NCBI GenBank assembly: GCA_963585895.1
Contig: OY757913.1
Span: forward strand, 105,026,568 to 105,090,567
From: Sepioteuthis lessoniana
Taxonomy: Eukaryota; Mollusca; Cephalopoda; Myopsida; Loliginidae
DNA: 64,000 nucleotides
Direction of reading: 5' to 3'
Each line of letters starts with the position of its first letter. Position 1 is the stretch's first letter. The notes under the pieces were generated by a model, which had not been told where the DNA came from, searched no databases, and was given only the letters and a program-made list of their open reading frames with translations. The position numbers were made by a program, and so were the translations under genes. Of this stretch, positions 34,170 through 45,804 are shown piece by piece.

Positions 34170-34660
34170 ATGATCTGAATATGTCTAAGAAGAGGAAACT
34201 TAAAAAAAAATTAATCGATTTCAATAGCTGCACAGAATAAAGCCATATGAACGTTGGCGAAAATTGATAATACGTATAAGAATTGCAAAGAGATTAGAAA
34301 GTTAAAACCAAAATAAGAGAATGCTGCAAACTGACATAAAAGGAAACAAGACTATACACTACTGAATGGGGAAGATGATCCCCAGGAATTGTGCAAGGGA
34401 GTGATGTTTGATGGCGCTTAAAAATGGTATATACAAAAAATCAGAAACAGCCAGAAAATAGAAGTGAAAAAATCCATCAAATCCAGGCCAGAAAACCAGA
34501 CCTATCCTTAGTTAGCAAGAACATTAAGTGTTATCTCGGGTATTTTCTAGTTCCAGTGGACCACAGAATGAAAATATAAGAAATCAAAATGATAGATAAA
34601 TACTTGGACCTTGCCAGAGAACTAAGATCTGTGGAACTTGGTGACGTTTTCTGAATATTG
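34170..34660 (+). pseudogene. Diverged Dong-like LINE 3' fragment
   Basis: Traces of the family: CTAAGAAGAGGAAACTTAAA, then GAATGGGGAAGATGATCCCC (the W-GKVIHW region), GCCAGAAAACCAGACCTAT (the ARRPDL endonuclease motif), GACCACAGAATGAAAATA and GATAAATACTTGGACCTTGC (DKYLDLA). Many stops. Confidence 0.65.
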
Positions 34661-34687
34661 TTTTTCCTCGTGAATAATATTTATTGG

Positions 34688-34870
34688 TTTACTGTATTTC
34701 TGCCGCTAAAGTAGTTTGGAACATCCTACAGTCGTTCATTTGAAGCTGCTTTCTTCGTTCCTTTGCCAGAATCTTCAGCTCCCTCGACCGCTTGCAAGAT
34801 CTTAGGACTCCTACTCCTTCATTTTGGAGGTCCACTCGTAGCTTCTCAAGCAAATATGTGCAAGGACAGC
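34688..34870 (-). pseudogene. Open C-terminal segment of unknown protein with AATAAA
   Basis: One minus-strand frame reads about 52 codons without a stop (LQNEGVGVLRSCKRSRELKI and on to TTLAAEIQ), then TAA and, 5 bp later, AATAAA. Basic, charged composition unlike the AT-rich background. It could be the 3' end of a LINE ORF or a retrocopied gene; not recognised. Confidence 0.3.
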
Positions 34871-34874
34871 CTCT

Positions 34875-35955
34875 TTATTTCCGGTAGTTGTCAGACTCTA
34901 TTGTAACGTTACGGCATAACAAGACGCTGGCATTATACCCTTTAAACTATCGGAGAGTCACCATGGTTCAGTAGCTAACACTTTGAACTTCAACATCCTA
35001 GTAAACCAAACTAAACCAAACCGAAAACAATCAACCTTACCGTTGTAACCACACTGACAAAAATAAGTCAAGGACAAAACACTTCCGTTTGTTTTGTATG
35101 TGCAAAATTTATTTATCAGAATCCGTCTCGTATTCAGCCTAAAATAGAGGTAGATAGAAAACAGCTTGTTCCAGCAGAGGAGAAATAGTTGACCGGCTGA
35201 GAGAAGAAATAGAGATGCCAATCGATTTAGTAATTTTTCTGCTCTGCGGCTGTTTTCTTCGTGCTTAGTTGTTCCGTTTGAGCGATTCCTCTGCCTTTAT
35301 CGTATCTCTCCATGACTTCCCTCTTCTGTTAGAATCCGTCCATATATACAGATCAGCAAAACATTATTAATTGTGTGATCTATCTTCCTAAAGTGACATG
35401 TAACTGCCAAGTTACGAATATCAGCTGATTCTAAACAATTGTTTATCTTTGGATATTTTCCATTTCACTCCAACATTCCGAATTCGCAAACAACCGTTTA
35501 TTACTGTATATTTTGAATTCCTTAGTTTAAACTTATAAATAAATGTCTCTGGTAGTTTTGCATCCTCGATTACAATTGAAATTTTGCAATATGATTTTAA
35601 ATTCAAAGTATAATTAAAAAAAAGAATTTAACGACTAGAATAATTAATTGAAACTTATAATTATTTTCCCTATTACAGCATATTCCAGGAACTTTTGCGC
35701 AGAACTTTCTTCGGCCATCCATCGCACAAGTCCAAACATAGACCATCGTAGTCGCACCACCCTTCTTAATAGTGGAATAATATAGTGTTGTATACTACCC
35801 GTACACATATGCAAACCACACATTGTTGCATTGGCAAATACACACATATATGCACAGTCCCATTGTTAGAGGAATTTTAGATCCACAGATCCATATTTCT
35901 TGGAACACCGTAAAACAACGTTACACATTGCACAATGTTTCGCTCTGTCAGAGGA
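34875..35955. other. No recognised element
   Basis: Short frames of 60-87 codons without motifs. Confidence 0.4.
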
Positions 35956-35968
35956 ACTGCTGGGTATC

Positions 35969-36260
35969 CATATTTACCCAACCCCTCCGCTCGGGCAGGA
36001 TATGACACGAGGTCAATTTTTCAACGGAGTTTAACAGGCTTGAATTCAGAGTTTTCCTTCTCCTAGACTAGATGCCACAACAAGGTTGAAGAACACAGTC
36101 TGCCCTATTATTTATTCATAGCTGGAGGGAGAATAATTGGATTCATACCTTTCCCAAGAGTATTAGTGCTATGTGAAATGCAATCAGTCTCGTCTAAGAT
36201 TTGAACTCGTGTGGCCGTGTCCATTTCCTACGATGATAACTATTACACCACGGACACCTC
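35969..36260 (-). repeat. SINE-3 copy with target-site duplication
   Basis: Reverse form: ACCCCTCCGCTCGGGCAGGA at the left, TATTTATTCATAGCTGG in the middle, AGATTTGAACTCGTG (reverse B box), GATAACTATTACACCACGG (reverse A box). Flanks CTGCTGGGTATC (near 35957-35968) and CTGCTGAGTATC (36261-36272) form a 12-bp duplication with one mismatch. Confidence 0.88.
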
Positions 36261-36649
36261 CTGCTGAGTATCGATCCAAGAACCTTTCTCTAACTCTATT
36301 CTTCATATCCCCAGGAAATTTTATTTTCATCTCAATTGTGTATGTCAGGGAGGTGTACATGGGTGAACACTGTTTTATCGTCGTTCATAAATAGGTCAAC
36401 TTTTTTTGTTCTGTTTATATGAGAATAATTCTTTTAACGGAGGACAACGAAAACTTAATGAGGCTCTACATGTAAATATCTTACAAATTTGGGAAATTCG
36501 TTTCGTCAAGAGTCGCAAACTGACAACCGCATATAGAGGCCAGCTTCTTCTATGTCTATCCTTATTCAATGACAAAAATTGTGACCGTTTTTCAATGAGC
36601 TATTTAATTCGACCCTCTTTCGATTACACGACTAGGTAAGAGCATCGTC

Positions 36650-37170
36650 GGCTGGTGCTATAGAATACTCCGACAGCATCTTTGCAGAAGGGTAAGATCC
36701 CCCAGCAAATGTCCTGGATAAGTCATTTAACAATCTGATGGCCTGGCCCCATCAATCCTGGAGCTTTGGGTAATGCAGAGTACCTCTTCATTACCACTGC
36801 CCCGGAGTGGTTGCACCAACTAGGGTTTTATCGATCGGCCCAATTGAACTGTTTGATATTTATAGTGCGTAAACAAGTTTCTTATGCTAAATTGATTTGT
36901 TTGAAATAGAACTGTTTGATCATATAACTGTGTAAAAGAATGACTGCTCATTAAATGAATTGCTACTAATACATAGCAATACTTGTAACCATTTTACTTT
37001 GTTGACTTACGTTAAATTGAATTGTTTGAAATAGAACTGTTTGATGATAAAACAGCGTTTATCTACAAAAAAAGTTTACAAATTAGATATTTAATATAAA
37101 TGTAAAAACGGGATTTGGCATTAAATAACTAACAATAGTTGATATGCCATAAAACCAAACCAAACCAAAA
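36650..37170 (+). repeat. SINE-1 copy
   Basis: Head (CGTCGGCTGGTGCTATAGAA, AAGGGTAAGATCCCCC), body with ACTGCCCCGGAGTGGTTGC, AT-rich middle, and tail GGCATTAAATAACTAACAAT ending in ACCAAACCAAACC. Confidence 0.8.
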
Positions 37171-37639
37171 AACTAGTTAATTGGAAATGGTTACTCGACT
37201 GCCAGTTGAAAACGGAAAACGTATTCGTGAAACTAATTTCGACTAGTGGATTTGAAGCATTTTACAAGAAAACATCTCCAACTAGGAAACAGATTATTAG
37301 TTGAAGAATCATTGTGTCAACAAAACTTGGAAAATATCGATTTTTACCCAAAGCAAATCTGCCTATAGGAAAAGAAAATCAATATCGCTGAGGAATCTCT
37401 TTTTTATAAAAGAAGTTTCTCATGATTCGTGCCAGCTGCTTTTTGAGCGACCGTTTTAACAGTACACGTCTTACAAGTGAAGATTTTTATTATTATTCTT
37501 TAAACATTTCCACTCGAGTGCTCTTGAAAAAGAACTTGAGCGTTAGTCAGGGCAAACTGAAAACTAAATCTGTCATATTTACTTAAATAAGGGAAAACTG
37601 AGGCTGACTGCAGATGAAAATAATATCTGCCCTAAAACA

Positions 37640-38240
37640 GTTATAACCATTTCAGAAAAAAAAAATTCAATAATAATCAATGATAATAATGTGAAGGTGA
37701 CGATGATTAAAATTGTAATAGGCGAACTTGGAATGGTCTCTAAAGGCTTGGTAAGGGAGCTAGAAAAGTTGGAAATCAGAGGACATTGAATTGTATAGAT
37801 TGGCCGGAATACTGAGGAGAGTCCTGGAGGCCTGAGATTTGCTGTTGCTTTGAATCCAGAGAAAGACAATCAGCTAACACATGTTTGAGAAATGAAATAA
37901 TGAAACTATGTAAGAGATTAAAATTGGGCGATGCTGTCAAAGGTATTTATAAAAACCAGAAGCTCTCCAAGAAGAATGGCTCAAGAAAATACCCCGATCT
38001 ATGCCTGAAGATCAGACCTAATATTAGTTAACAAGAAAATAACTTTTCATCAAGTAGATTTTAATGATCTAGCGGATCATAGACGGAATATAAAAGAAAG
38101 CGAAAAAATATATCAATACCAAAATGAGAGTTGAAAAAACTGTAAAACATGAAACTGATGGTGACACCAATTACACTCGAGACTGTTCGAACCACAGCAC
38201 TGAAAAAAAACATAGACTAATACTTAGAATAGTCCTGGAT
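37640..38240 (+). pseudogene. Dong-like LINE 3' ends, two diverged pieces
   Basis: 37650-37900 matches the terminal segment: GTGAAGGTGACGATGATTAA, then GGCCGGAATACTGAGGAGAG and CCTGGAGGCCTGAGA. From 37970 a second, weaker piece begins with the endonuclease region (GAAGATCAGACCTAATATTA) and ends near 38240. Both are on the plus strand and lead into the next copies. Confidence 0.65.
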
Positions 38241-38309
38241 ATTAGAGTAGATTTGGTGTCATTTAAACTTTAGGGAAAACCACCAATAAGAGCAGGTTTA
38301 CAGAACTCG

Positions 38310-39110
38310 CACAGAGCGAACTTACACGAGAAAACCTGGACGTGGCTGAGAAAAGGAAACCTTAAGAGAGAAACATAATCTCTCCTCTCAAAACAATGCC
38401 GTAAGAACCAATCATACCAAAGCGATAAGACGCAACACAATAGCAAGTGTAGTCTATGAGGTGACGGAGATGAAACCATCAATCACATCATAAGCGAATG
38501 TAGCAAATTAGCACAGACAGAGTATAAGACTATACACGACTGGGTGGGCAATGTGATCCACTGAGAGATGTGAAATAAATTTAAATTTGACCATACAAAC
38601 GAATGGTATATGCACAACCCGACACCTGTCCTAGAAAATAACACACATAAACTCCTATGGGACTTTGACATACTCACGGATCACCTAATCTCGGCCAGAA
38701 GACCAGACCTAGTAAAAATTTACAAAAAAAAAAAAAAAAAAAAGAAAAGAGAAGTCGCAAAAAATTGTCGACTTGGCTGTCCATGCTGAACACAGAATAA
38801 AACTGAAAGAGTGTGAAAAGAAGGATAAGTACCTTGACCTTGCTAGAGAATTGAAAAAATCATGCAACATGAAGGTGACAATTATACCAATTGTAACTGG
38901 TGCTTTTGCTACAGTAACCAAAGGATTATAAAAAGAGCTGGAGGACTTGGAAGTTGGTGGACGAGTGGAGACCATCCAAACTACAGCATTACTGATAACG
39001 GCCAGAATACTGAGAAGAGTCCTGGGGACTTGAGGAGACTTGCTGTCTTTAAAACTCCAGCGAAAGAACATCAGCAAACGTTGATGTGAAAAACTCAAAT
39101 GAGTAAATGA
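38310..39110 (+). pseudogene. Dong-like LINE 3' part with restriction-like endonuclease
   Basis: From 38310 frames run through the pre-knuckle region, a broken zinc knuckle around 38450-38500 (CSL*GDGDETINHIISEC-type), then MHNPTPVLENNTHKLLWDFD, then the endonuclease signature: ARRPDLVKIY, a poly-A expanded spacer at 38720-38745, and KIVDLAVHAEHRIKLK. The PD followed by D-x-(A/V) pattern is the core of the PD-(D/E)XK-type nuclease that nicks the target in R2/R4-group elements. It ends with YLDLARELK and a terminal block with RRVLGT-like sequence. Frameshifts occur. Confidence 0.8.
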
Positions 39111-39127
39111 TAATTATAATATCGCTT

Positions 39128-39201
39128 GTTAGTTGCTTAAAACGTCCATAGAGTCGATTTTCTTGGAAAGTAAAATTCTGTGAACGTTTTAAGCGACTAA
39201 C
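39128..39201. repeat. Small inverted repeat between Dong-like copies
   Basis: GTTAGTTGCTTAAAACGT (39128-39145) and ACGTTTTAAGCGACTAAC (39184-39201) are complementary apart from one base, with a 38-bp loop. It may be a tiny foldback element or a by-product of the junction between copies. Confidence 0.6.
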
Positions 39202-39998
39202 ATGCAACATCTCACACGAGAAAACATGGACGTGGCTAAGAAAAGGAAACCGTAAAAGAGAAACTGAATCTTTTTTAATAGCAGCACAAAATTATGCCAA
39301 TAGGACCAATCACATCAAAGCAAGAATAGACAAGACGAAAGAAAACAGTAGATGAAGGTTATGTGGAGATAGAAATTAAATGATTCATAAAATAATTAGC
39401 GAATACAGTAAATTAACTCTAAAAGGGCATAAGACAAGATATGACTGGGAGGAAAGGTAAACCATTATGAATTGTGCAACAAGATATAGAAATTTGACCA
39501 TATTAACTAGTGGCAAATGAACAACCCAAAATCTGTCCTGGAGAATGAGACACACAAACTGCCCAGGGATTTTGAAACACAAACGATCACATTATCCCGG
39601 CCAGACGACCAGATTATAATAATACAATAAAAAAGAAATAGAACCGGTGGAATTGTAGACTTTGCTGTCCCGGCTGAACACAGAGTAAAATTGAAATTAA
39701 GTGAATAATTACCTTGACCTTGCTAGGGAATTGAAAAAAACTGAAACATGAAAGAGACGGTTATACCAATTGTAATTGGTTCGTTTGGTACAGTCACCAA
39801 AGGATTGGTGAAAAGACTAAAGGACTTGGAAATAAGAAGACGAGCAGAGACAATCTAAACTACACCATTACTGAGATCGGCCAAAATACTGAGAAGAGTC
39901 CTGGAGACTTGAGGAGACGTGTTATCATCCAGAAAACCAATGAAAGACCATGGGAAAAACTCTCAGAGAATAATAATAATAATAATAATAATGATAAT
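39202..39998 (+). pseudogene. Dong-like LINE 3' part with (AAT)n tail
   Basis: Starts at CTCACACGAGAAAACATGGA, has the knuckle-region remnant AGATGAAGGTTATGTGGAG, GCCAGACGACCAGATTATAA (ARRPD motif), TGTAGACTTTGCTGTCCCGG (VDFAVP) and the terminal block, and ends in a tail of AAT units at 39969-39998. Same orientation and starting point as the neighbour at 38310. Confidence 0.75.
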
Positions 39999-40215
39999 AA
40001 TACCAATTATAATTGGTGCGCTTTTTAAAGATACCAAAGTTTTGGCACAGTGACTTGAAAACATGAAAATAACACGACGAGTTGAAACCATCAGAAAATG
40101 AGCATTATTAAGATCGGCCAGAATACTGAGAAAAGTCCTGGAGACTTGAGGAGACCTGCTGCGGCTAAAACCACAGTGGAAGACCGTCAGCGTTAGGTGA
40201 TGTGAAAAACTCTCA
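39999..40215 (+). pseudogene. Dong-like LINE, terminal segment only
   Basis: It begins within the AAT tail of the preceding copy and covers only the last 210 bp of the family (ATTATAATTGGTGCGCTTTT, GGCCAGAATACTGAGAAAAG, GACCGTCAGCGTTAGGTGA). Confidence 0.75.
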
Positions 40216-40239
40216 AGGAGTAAAATAATAACCAGAAAT

Positions 40240-41990
40240 AATTCAGACAATACGAGCACCAACAGAAATAAATAACTAGAAAACAAAAATGGGAAGAAAA
40301 ACAAATGTATGGACGTTTCAAGAGACAAATAATCGAAATCTCACACGAGAAAATTTGATCATCGCTAAGAAACGCAATCCTTAAGAGAACAGACAGAATT
40401 TTTCTGATAGCTGCACAAAACAACATCCTTAAGATTAACTATGTAAAAGCAAGAATAGACAAGGCACAGGATAACAGATGTAGGTGATGTGGTGATAGAG
40501 GAAAAAATCAATCACATAAGCGAATACAGTAAATTGGCGCAAAGTGAGTATACGATAAGACACAATTGAATGGGGAAGGTGATCCACTGGGAATTGTGGA
40601 AAAAAATTTAGATTTGACCATTCGAACAAATGGTGTTTGCACAACCCAGAACCCATCCAACCAGGTGGAACGATAAAATTGTCGTCGTATAGAAAACAAC
40701 ACTACAGCTTTATTTTAAAACTTTTATTGAAAAAATCAATTCAGGTAACTTGATTATGTAGTAGAGCCGACATCTATTCAATGTAGTTGCCTTCAGCCTC
40801 AGTCACCGCCTCGATACGGATCCGGAACTGGGAGCATGCCTTTTCCACAAGCGCCGGCAGGAGCTCAGCGAATACTCAGCGGATGGCGGCGATCAGGCGG
40901 GCTTCAGTGTTGTGAGAGGTCGTGTTGGTGATGTTCTCGACGTATGACCAAACGAAGTAGTCCAGCGGGTTCTGGTCGGGGGAGGAGGGGGGCCAATGAG
41001 AGAAGGGTGCAAAGTCGTAGCACTCATTCTGAAGCTAAGCCTAGGTCTCTTTAGAATTGTGGGCCGGCGCCGAGTCCTGCTGCCACACCCAGGGTCTGCC
41101 ACCGGCCACCTGATTGCTTGCACCAGGTTATCACCACACTCTTCAGCACATCCAAGCACACTTTGGCGTTGACACTCAAGCTGACTTCGAAGATGTGAGG
41201 TGGCATGATGTGGCCCTCACTTGAAACAACACCAAAGACCATAATTGTAGCCGGGAAATTTATTTTCATCACCCTGAGCACGTCCCTGTTATTCGTGGCA
41301 ATCCAGATTTGCATTTTGAGGGTGCTGGCAATAGTCCTGTTGTCATAACTTGGATCGGTAGAGAGCCTGAGTTGTACAGCGGCGCATCTCCGATCTTGCT
41401 CGTTGAACATTGTGTCACTTTCAGACATGATAGAAGGCTCCTATCGCTCTTGGGATTTGTACACATCTGGCCAACTAGTAGATGGTCTGCAACAAAAAAA
41501 GAAAACCCGATATGTTATCACGTCGTCTTTTCTAGGGCGACGATTTTATCGTTCCACCCTGTAGAAAATAAAACACATAACATTCTTTTGGATTTTGATA
41601 TACAAACGACTCCCTAATCTCGACAAGACGACCAGAACTCATGAGAGTCAATTGAAAAACGAGAACCTGCCAAATAGTGGACTTTGCCGTTCCGGCTCAC
41701 CACAGCATTAAAACTGAAGGAAAGGGAGAAGAAATGTACTTACACCTTACTAGAGAAAAGAAATAAACTATGGAAGATAAAAGTAACGGGGATAGTAATT
41801 GTAATTGGTGTGCTCGGTACAGTCACCAAAGGACTGATACAAGTACTGGAAGACTTGAAAATAAGAGGGTGAGGGGAGACCATTCAAAATGCAGGATTAT
41901 TGAGATCGGTCAGAATACTAAGAAGAGTCCTGGTAATTAAAGAGACTTGATCTTCCTTTGACTCCAGTTATAAACTATCAGTTAAAGCTG
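40240..41990 (+). pseudogene. Dong-like LINE 3' part, split by Tc1-like element
   Basis: 40240-40661 holds the pre-knuckle and knuckle regions (AGGTGATGTGGTGATAGAG, GTGATCCACTGGGAATTG). 41562-41990 continues with AGAAAATAAAACACATAACA (ENKTHN region), GACAAGACGACCAGAACTC, GTGGACTTTGCCGTTCCGG (VDFAVP) and a 41760-41870 stretch reading KVTGIVIVIGVLGTVTKGLI. The two halves match consecutive positions of the family, so the Tc1-like insertion came later. Confidence 0.8.
40662..41561 (-). mobile_element. Tc1-like DNA transposon, internally deleted
   Basis: Inverted ends CAGGTGGAACGATAAAAT (left) and CAGGGTGGAACGATAAAAT (read inward from the right) bound a 900-bp element. The minus strand carries a broken transposase: an N-terminal helix-turn-helix piece (FNEQDRRCAAVQLRLSTDPS, TIASTLKMQ), then IWIATNNRDVLRVMKINFPA, MVFGVVSSEGHIMPPHIFEV, VWQQDSAPAHNSKET with the second Asp, and HWPPSSPDQNPLDYFVWSYV with the third. 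From TLKMQ to IWIATNNRD about 100 residues with the first Asp are missing, so it is inactive. The 3' end ends with TEAEGNYIE. Confidence 0.88.
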
Positions 41991-42601
41991 CTGCATAAAA
42001 CTAAGAGCAAAATACCAATTACTATTGTTATTTTTGTTGTTGTTGTTGCTGCTGCTGCTGCTGCACTAATACTGTTGTTGTTTTTGTGGCTTGGAAAATG
42101 TAAGGAAGAATAGATTCCCAAAATCACGAGGGAAAAATAAAGCTGCTCAAGGTCTTTTCTAGATCACTCAACTAGAAATGTTAGAAAAATTATAATGGAA
42201 ATGTTCACTCGTAAGACTGAAGGACGAATGTTTAAAATGGCCGCTCACAGGGCAGCTGCCGTGTGTCATAAATATCTATTGTAAAAACGATGTCAAAACT
42301 TTGCGAAAAATAAAAAGGAAATTGAAAACCTAATACAAAATGTCAGAATCTTCACCCAAGATATACGCTTTTCACATTCTCCCCGATCTTTGTCATTCAA
42401 TATAAATTGATTCTAATCACAATTGAAGCTCCGTAGCCACCGAATTGTATCAGAGATCAAGATCGACAATTTTCACCAATGCTTCATCATACGACATTAG
42501 AAATACTTTTAAAATAACTTACTTCTTTCTAATAGAGAAATATGGATCTATGTTTAGTAGAGAGACCACGTGGAATAATGAAAGTAATGATTTACACGGT
42601 G

Positions 42602-42637
<36 letters not shown>

Positions 42638-42996
42638 AGAATGTAAAGAGATTATGGCTGGTTTGCAAGAGCCTCAATGAGCAGTTATGCACGATTACGA
42701 AAATCCCAGGATTCAGCGTCCATTGTCGAAGCCATTGATGCAAATACGGCAAATAGATTTCCTTCAAAATCATTTGGAATCGAATGAACTGGTTACCAAA
42801 AAATAAATTCCACTTAAGAAACAACACAAAAAATGTAAATATAAACGTAAGAACAACGCGATTTCCTTATCTCCCGGCTTAAAATAACCCCATTCAGGTT
42901 TTCATGCTGTAAAAATGTATTTGAATCAGTGCATATCCATTATCTTCGTCTCTTTCTCACTCTCTTTCTCTCTGTGTTTCTCTTCCTCTCTCTCTA

Positions 42997-43033
<37 letters not shown>

Positions 43034-43268
43034 GTGTATATATATCAGTAAGCTTCAATCTTCCATCAATCAATATGAATCTGTACACATCCAGCTATCT
43101 CCCTCACTCTGCTTCTCATTGTTTCGGTATATCATGACCTGCATAGAACGTTAACCGGCTTCAGATAGTGAGGTTCCTGTTCTGAAGCTGTGAAGTGTTT
43201 GGAGTACGCTTTCAGTGACCTTGCTCCCAGGTCCACTCAGACCCGGAGTGAAAATATATGTTAGCTTA
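41991..43268. other. No recognised gene; short TTG/TGC run and TA/TC microsatellites
   Basis: There is a (TTG)n(CTG)n run at 42027-42065, (TA)n at 42605-42632 and (TC)n(TA)n at 42957-43040. The remaining sequence shows no motifs. Confidence 0.45.
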
Positions 43269-44590
43269 GGTTGGGTCGGGTTTCATGGCATATCAGCAAT
43301 TGTAGGTTATTTAATGCCAAATCCCTTTTATACATTTATGTTGAATATATATCATTTCGTTTGGTTGGATTTTATGGCATATCAACCATAGTAGGTTATT
43401 TAATGCCGAATTCACTTAATACATATATGTTAAATTTGGTTTAGTTTGGTTGGGTTTTATGGAATATCTATTATTTTAGATTATTTAATGCCAAATTCTT
43501 TTCATTCATATATATTAAATATATAGGATTTGGTTTGGTTGAGATTTATGGCATATCAACCCCTATAGGTTATTTATTGCCAAATTCCCTTTAACCTTTA
43601 TATCAAATATATAAGATTTGATTTGTTTGAATTTTATAGCATATCAAACATTGTAGATTATTTAATGCCAAATCCTCTCCATACATATATATTAAATGTG
43701 ATTTGGTTTGTTTGGACTTTATGGCCTATCAACATTGTGGATTATTTAATTACAAATACTCTTCATACATGCATATTAAATATATGATTTGTAAACACAT
43801 TTTATAGAAGACATTTTTAAACAAGCGTGAGCTCATTTTTTTGTATAGATTTAAATGGTTTCAAGTATTTCTATTTACTACCAATCATTTACCAGCACAT
43901 TGCTCAGTGGCCTCGATTATTGTTATGTAATAGTTACAATTTAACATCATTCATTTGTTTGTACACACAGTTTGTAGGTAATTTCATTTTCAAATGAGCA
44001 AAAAATAATTGGTCTGCACACTTGCGTTGCTTTTGGTTCTACATACTTAAATGGTTTCAATTATTGCAATCTAACACTAATAATTCTATTCCAAAATATT
44101 CATTTATTTGCAGACAGTCAAATGGTTCCAACATTTGCTATATTATACCAATATTTCAACTTAGGCACGCAATTAAGTATTTCAAGTATCATTATTTAAT
44201 ACGAGTAATTATATTTAATATTACTCATTCGTTTGCACCCAGTTAAATGGTTTCGAGTATTGCTATGTATTACAAGCAATTCAATAAAACATCAGTTATT
44301 TTTTTACACTTTGAAATGATCAAAATAATTCTATTTCTAAAAATTCAGTTTAGTATACGTCATTTGTTTGTACTTGATTTACATGTCAAACATTTGCAGC
44401 TACTACTCCAGGTGAAAGGGACCTGGGACTAATGGTGATGAGGAGGCACTCCACATTCCACAAAGCTCTCAGACTGGAGCCTCAACATTAGATGGTTTTG
44501 TACTATATCCAGGATACTTGTTGGTGAAGGTCTTATCTCTCTTCAGAAATGCAGTCATCGTATTATAAAGCCTCAGCCAACTGGGCTATA
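43269..44590 (-). repeat. SINE-1 copy with six tandem 3' modules
   Basis: From 43269 to about 43790 the tail module (GGTTTTATGGCATATCAACC-type, then TAGGTTATTTAATGCCAAAT, then TATACATATATATTAAATA) is repeated six times with a period of 82-92 bp. It is followed by an unusually long AT-rich middle (43790-44370) with repeated AGTTAAATGGTTTCAAGTAT-like units, and the body and head at 44380-44590 (CTGGAGCCTCAACATTAGAT, GCAGTCATCGTATTATAAAG). At 1.3 kb it is more than twice the normal length. Confidence 0.8.
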
Positions 44591-44932
44591 ACTTGACATA
44601 GCATAAAAATCAAGCAATCAGTCACATTTCCACGCAAAGTATGTTCAATTAACGGCCTATTTTATTAGTCAAGGAATTTTTTTCTCTTTTGTATAACAGC
44701 AGCATTAAATTTATCTTATTTCCAGCAACAGCTCACAAATTTGATCGTAAGATGCTCCTAGATAGATAGATAGATTGATTGATAGATTGACACGTTTATT
44801 TTTACAAATACATCGTCGTACTTTCTGCAATAAAAAGCAGTTTGACGAAAATCTGTTTCCATTTCTCAAAATTTATCTTGAATTTGCGAATTGATACCTA
44901 TAAAAGAAATACAGAAAAAATACCTTTTGTTT

Positions 44933-45166
44933 GATCGTTTACTTAATGGCATATCAACCTTCGTGGGTTATTTAATACCATAGCCACCCTTGTAGAAGAA
45001 CAGCAATCATACTTTAACCCATATTTGGGGGGTTTTAAAGGGGGTCCTATATCTTTTCCGAGGACAGTAACCAGAAAGTGAATGTAATACCGTGACTGGA
45101 GTTCGAACTCGTTTACTTTGGGGTGGCAGTCCAGCACTTTAACCCTTACGCCACAGGGACACTTCT
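44933..45166 (-). repeat. SINE-2 copy
   Basis: Left tail TTAATGGCATATCAACCTTC, right head (GGCAGTCCAGCACTTTAACC, ACGCCACAGGGACACTT). The middle carries a small G-rich insertion near 45028-45046. Confidence 0.82.
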
Positions 45167-45169
45167 ATT

Positions 45170-45726
45170 GCTTTTTGAAACTCGTCTAAAAATAATTGTC
45201 CAATGAAAACAATTACTATCCACTTGTTTAAGTTTTTCACATATTTCCAGGATAGCCAAGTTCTGCCTAATGTATAATACTTTATACAGTTCATTGTCAA
45301 TGGTGGTTTCGGAATCAAAACCCATTTTAAAAAGAGCTCCATTCGTTCATTGATATGTGTAACAGTCTCTGACACAAAAGTGTCACCGAATCTAAACATA
45401 TGAAATAGACCCTTATATATCATTGGCTCCAAAAAGAACTTTTTCGCTATTTTACCGTTAAGAAAGCACGGGAGTATAAATGTCCCAAACCTCCAGCTCT
45501 AGTCAGTGGTAAGTTCAGGAATCTCATATGACAGACAAAACAAAGAATCAGCCCCAGAAATTTCTAGAGAGTTAATAAGTTTTATCGTGTAAGGAATTTC
45601 AGAACAGCCAAGCACCAAAAATAAATGCTAAAATATTTTCAGACAAAGTATACGATGAAAGATTAAAACACATATGACATATCTTTTGAAAGCCGTTGTT
45701 CATTACCCAAATTTACACACACACAT

Positions 45727-45790
<64 letters not shown>
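45170..45790. other. No recognised gene; (CA)n(TA)n at 45715-45790
   Basis: The 97-codon minus frame at 45139-45432 shows no known domain. Confidence 0.4.
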
Positions 45791-45793
<3 letters not shown>

Positions 45794-45804
45794 CACCCCA
45801 CTAC

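Noticed and set aside
43269-43790. CRISPR-like array because of regular spacing
   Set aside because: The 82-92 bp units are similar along their whole length, with no unique spacers, and are SINE-1 tail modules in a eukaryotic genome.
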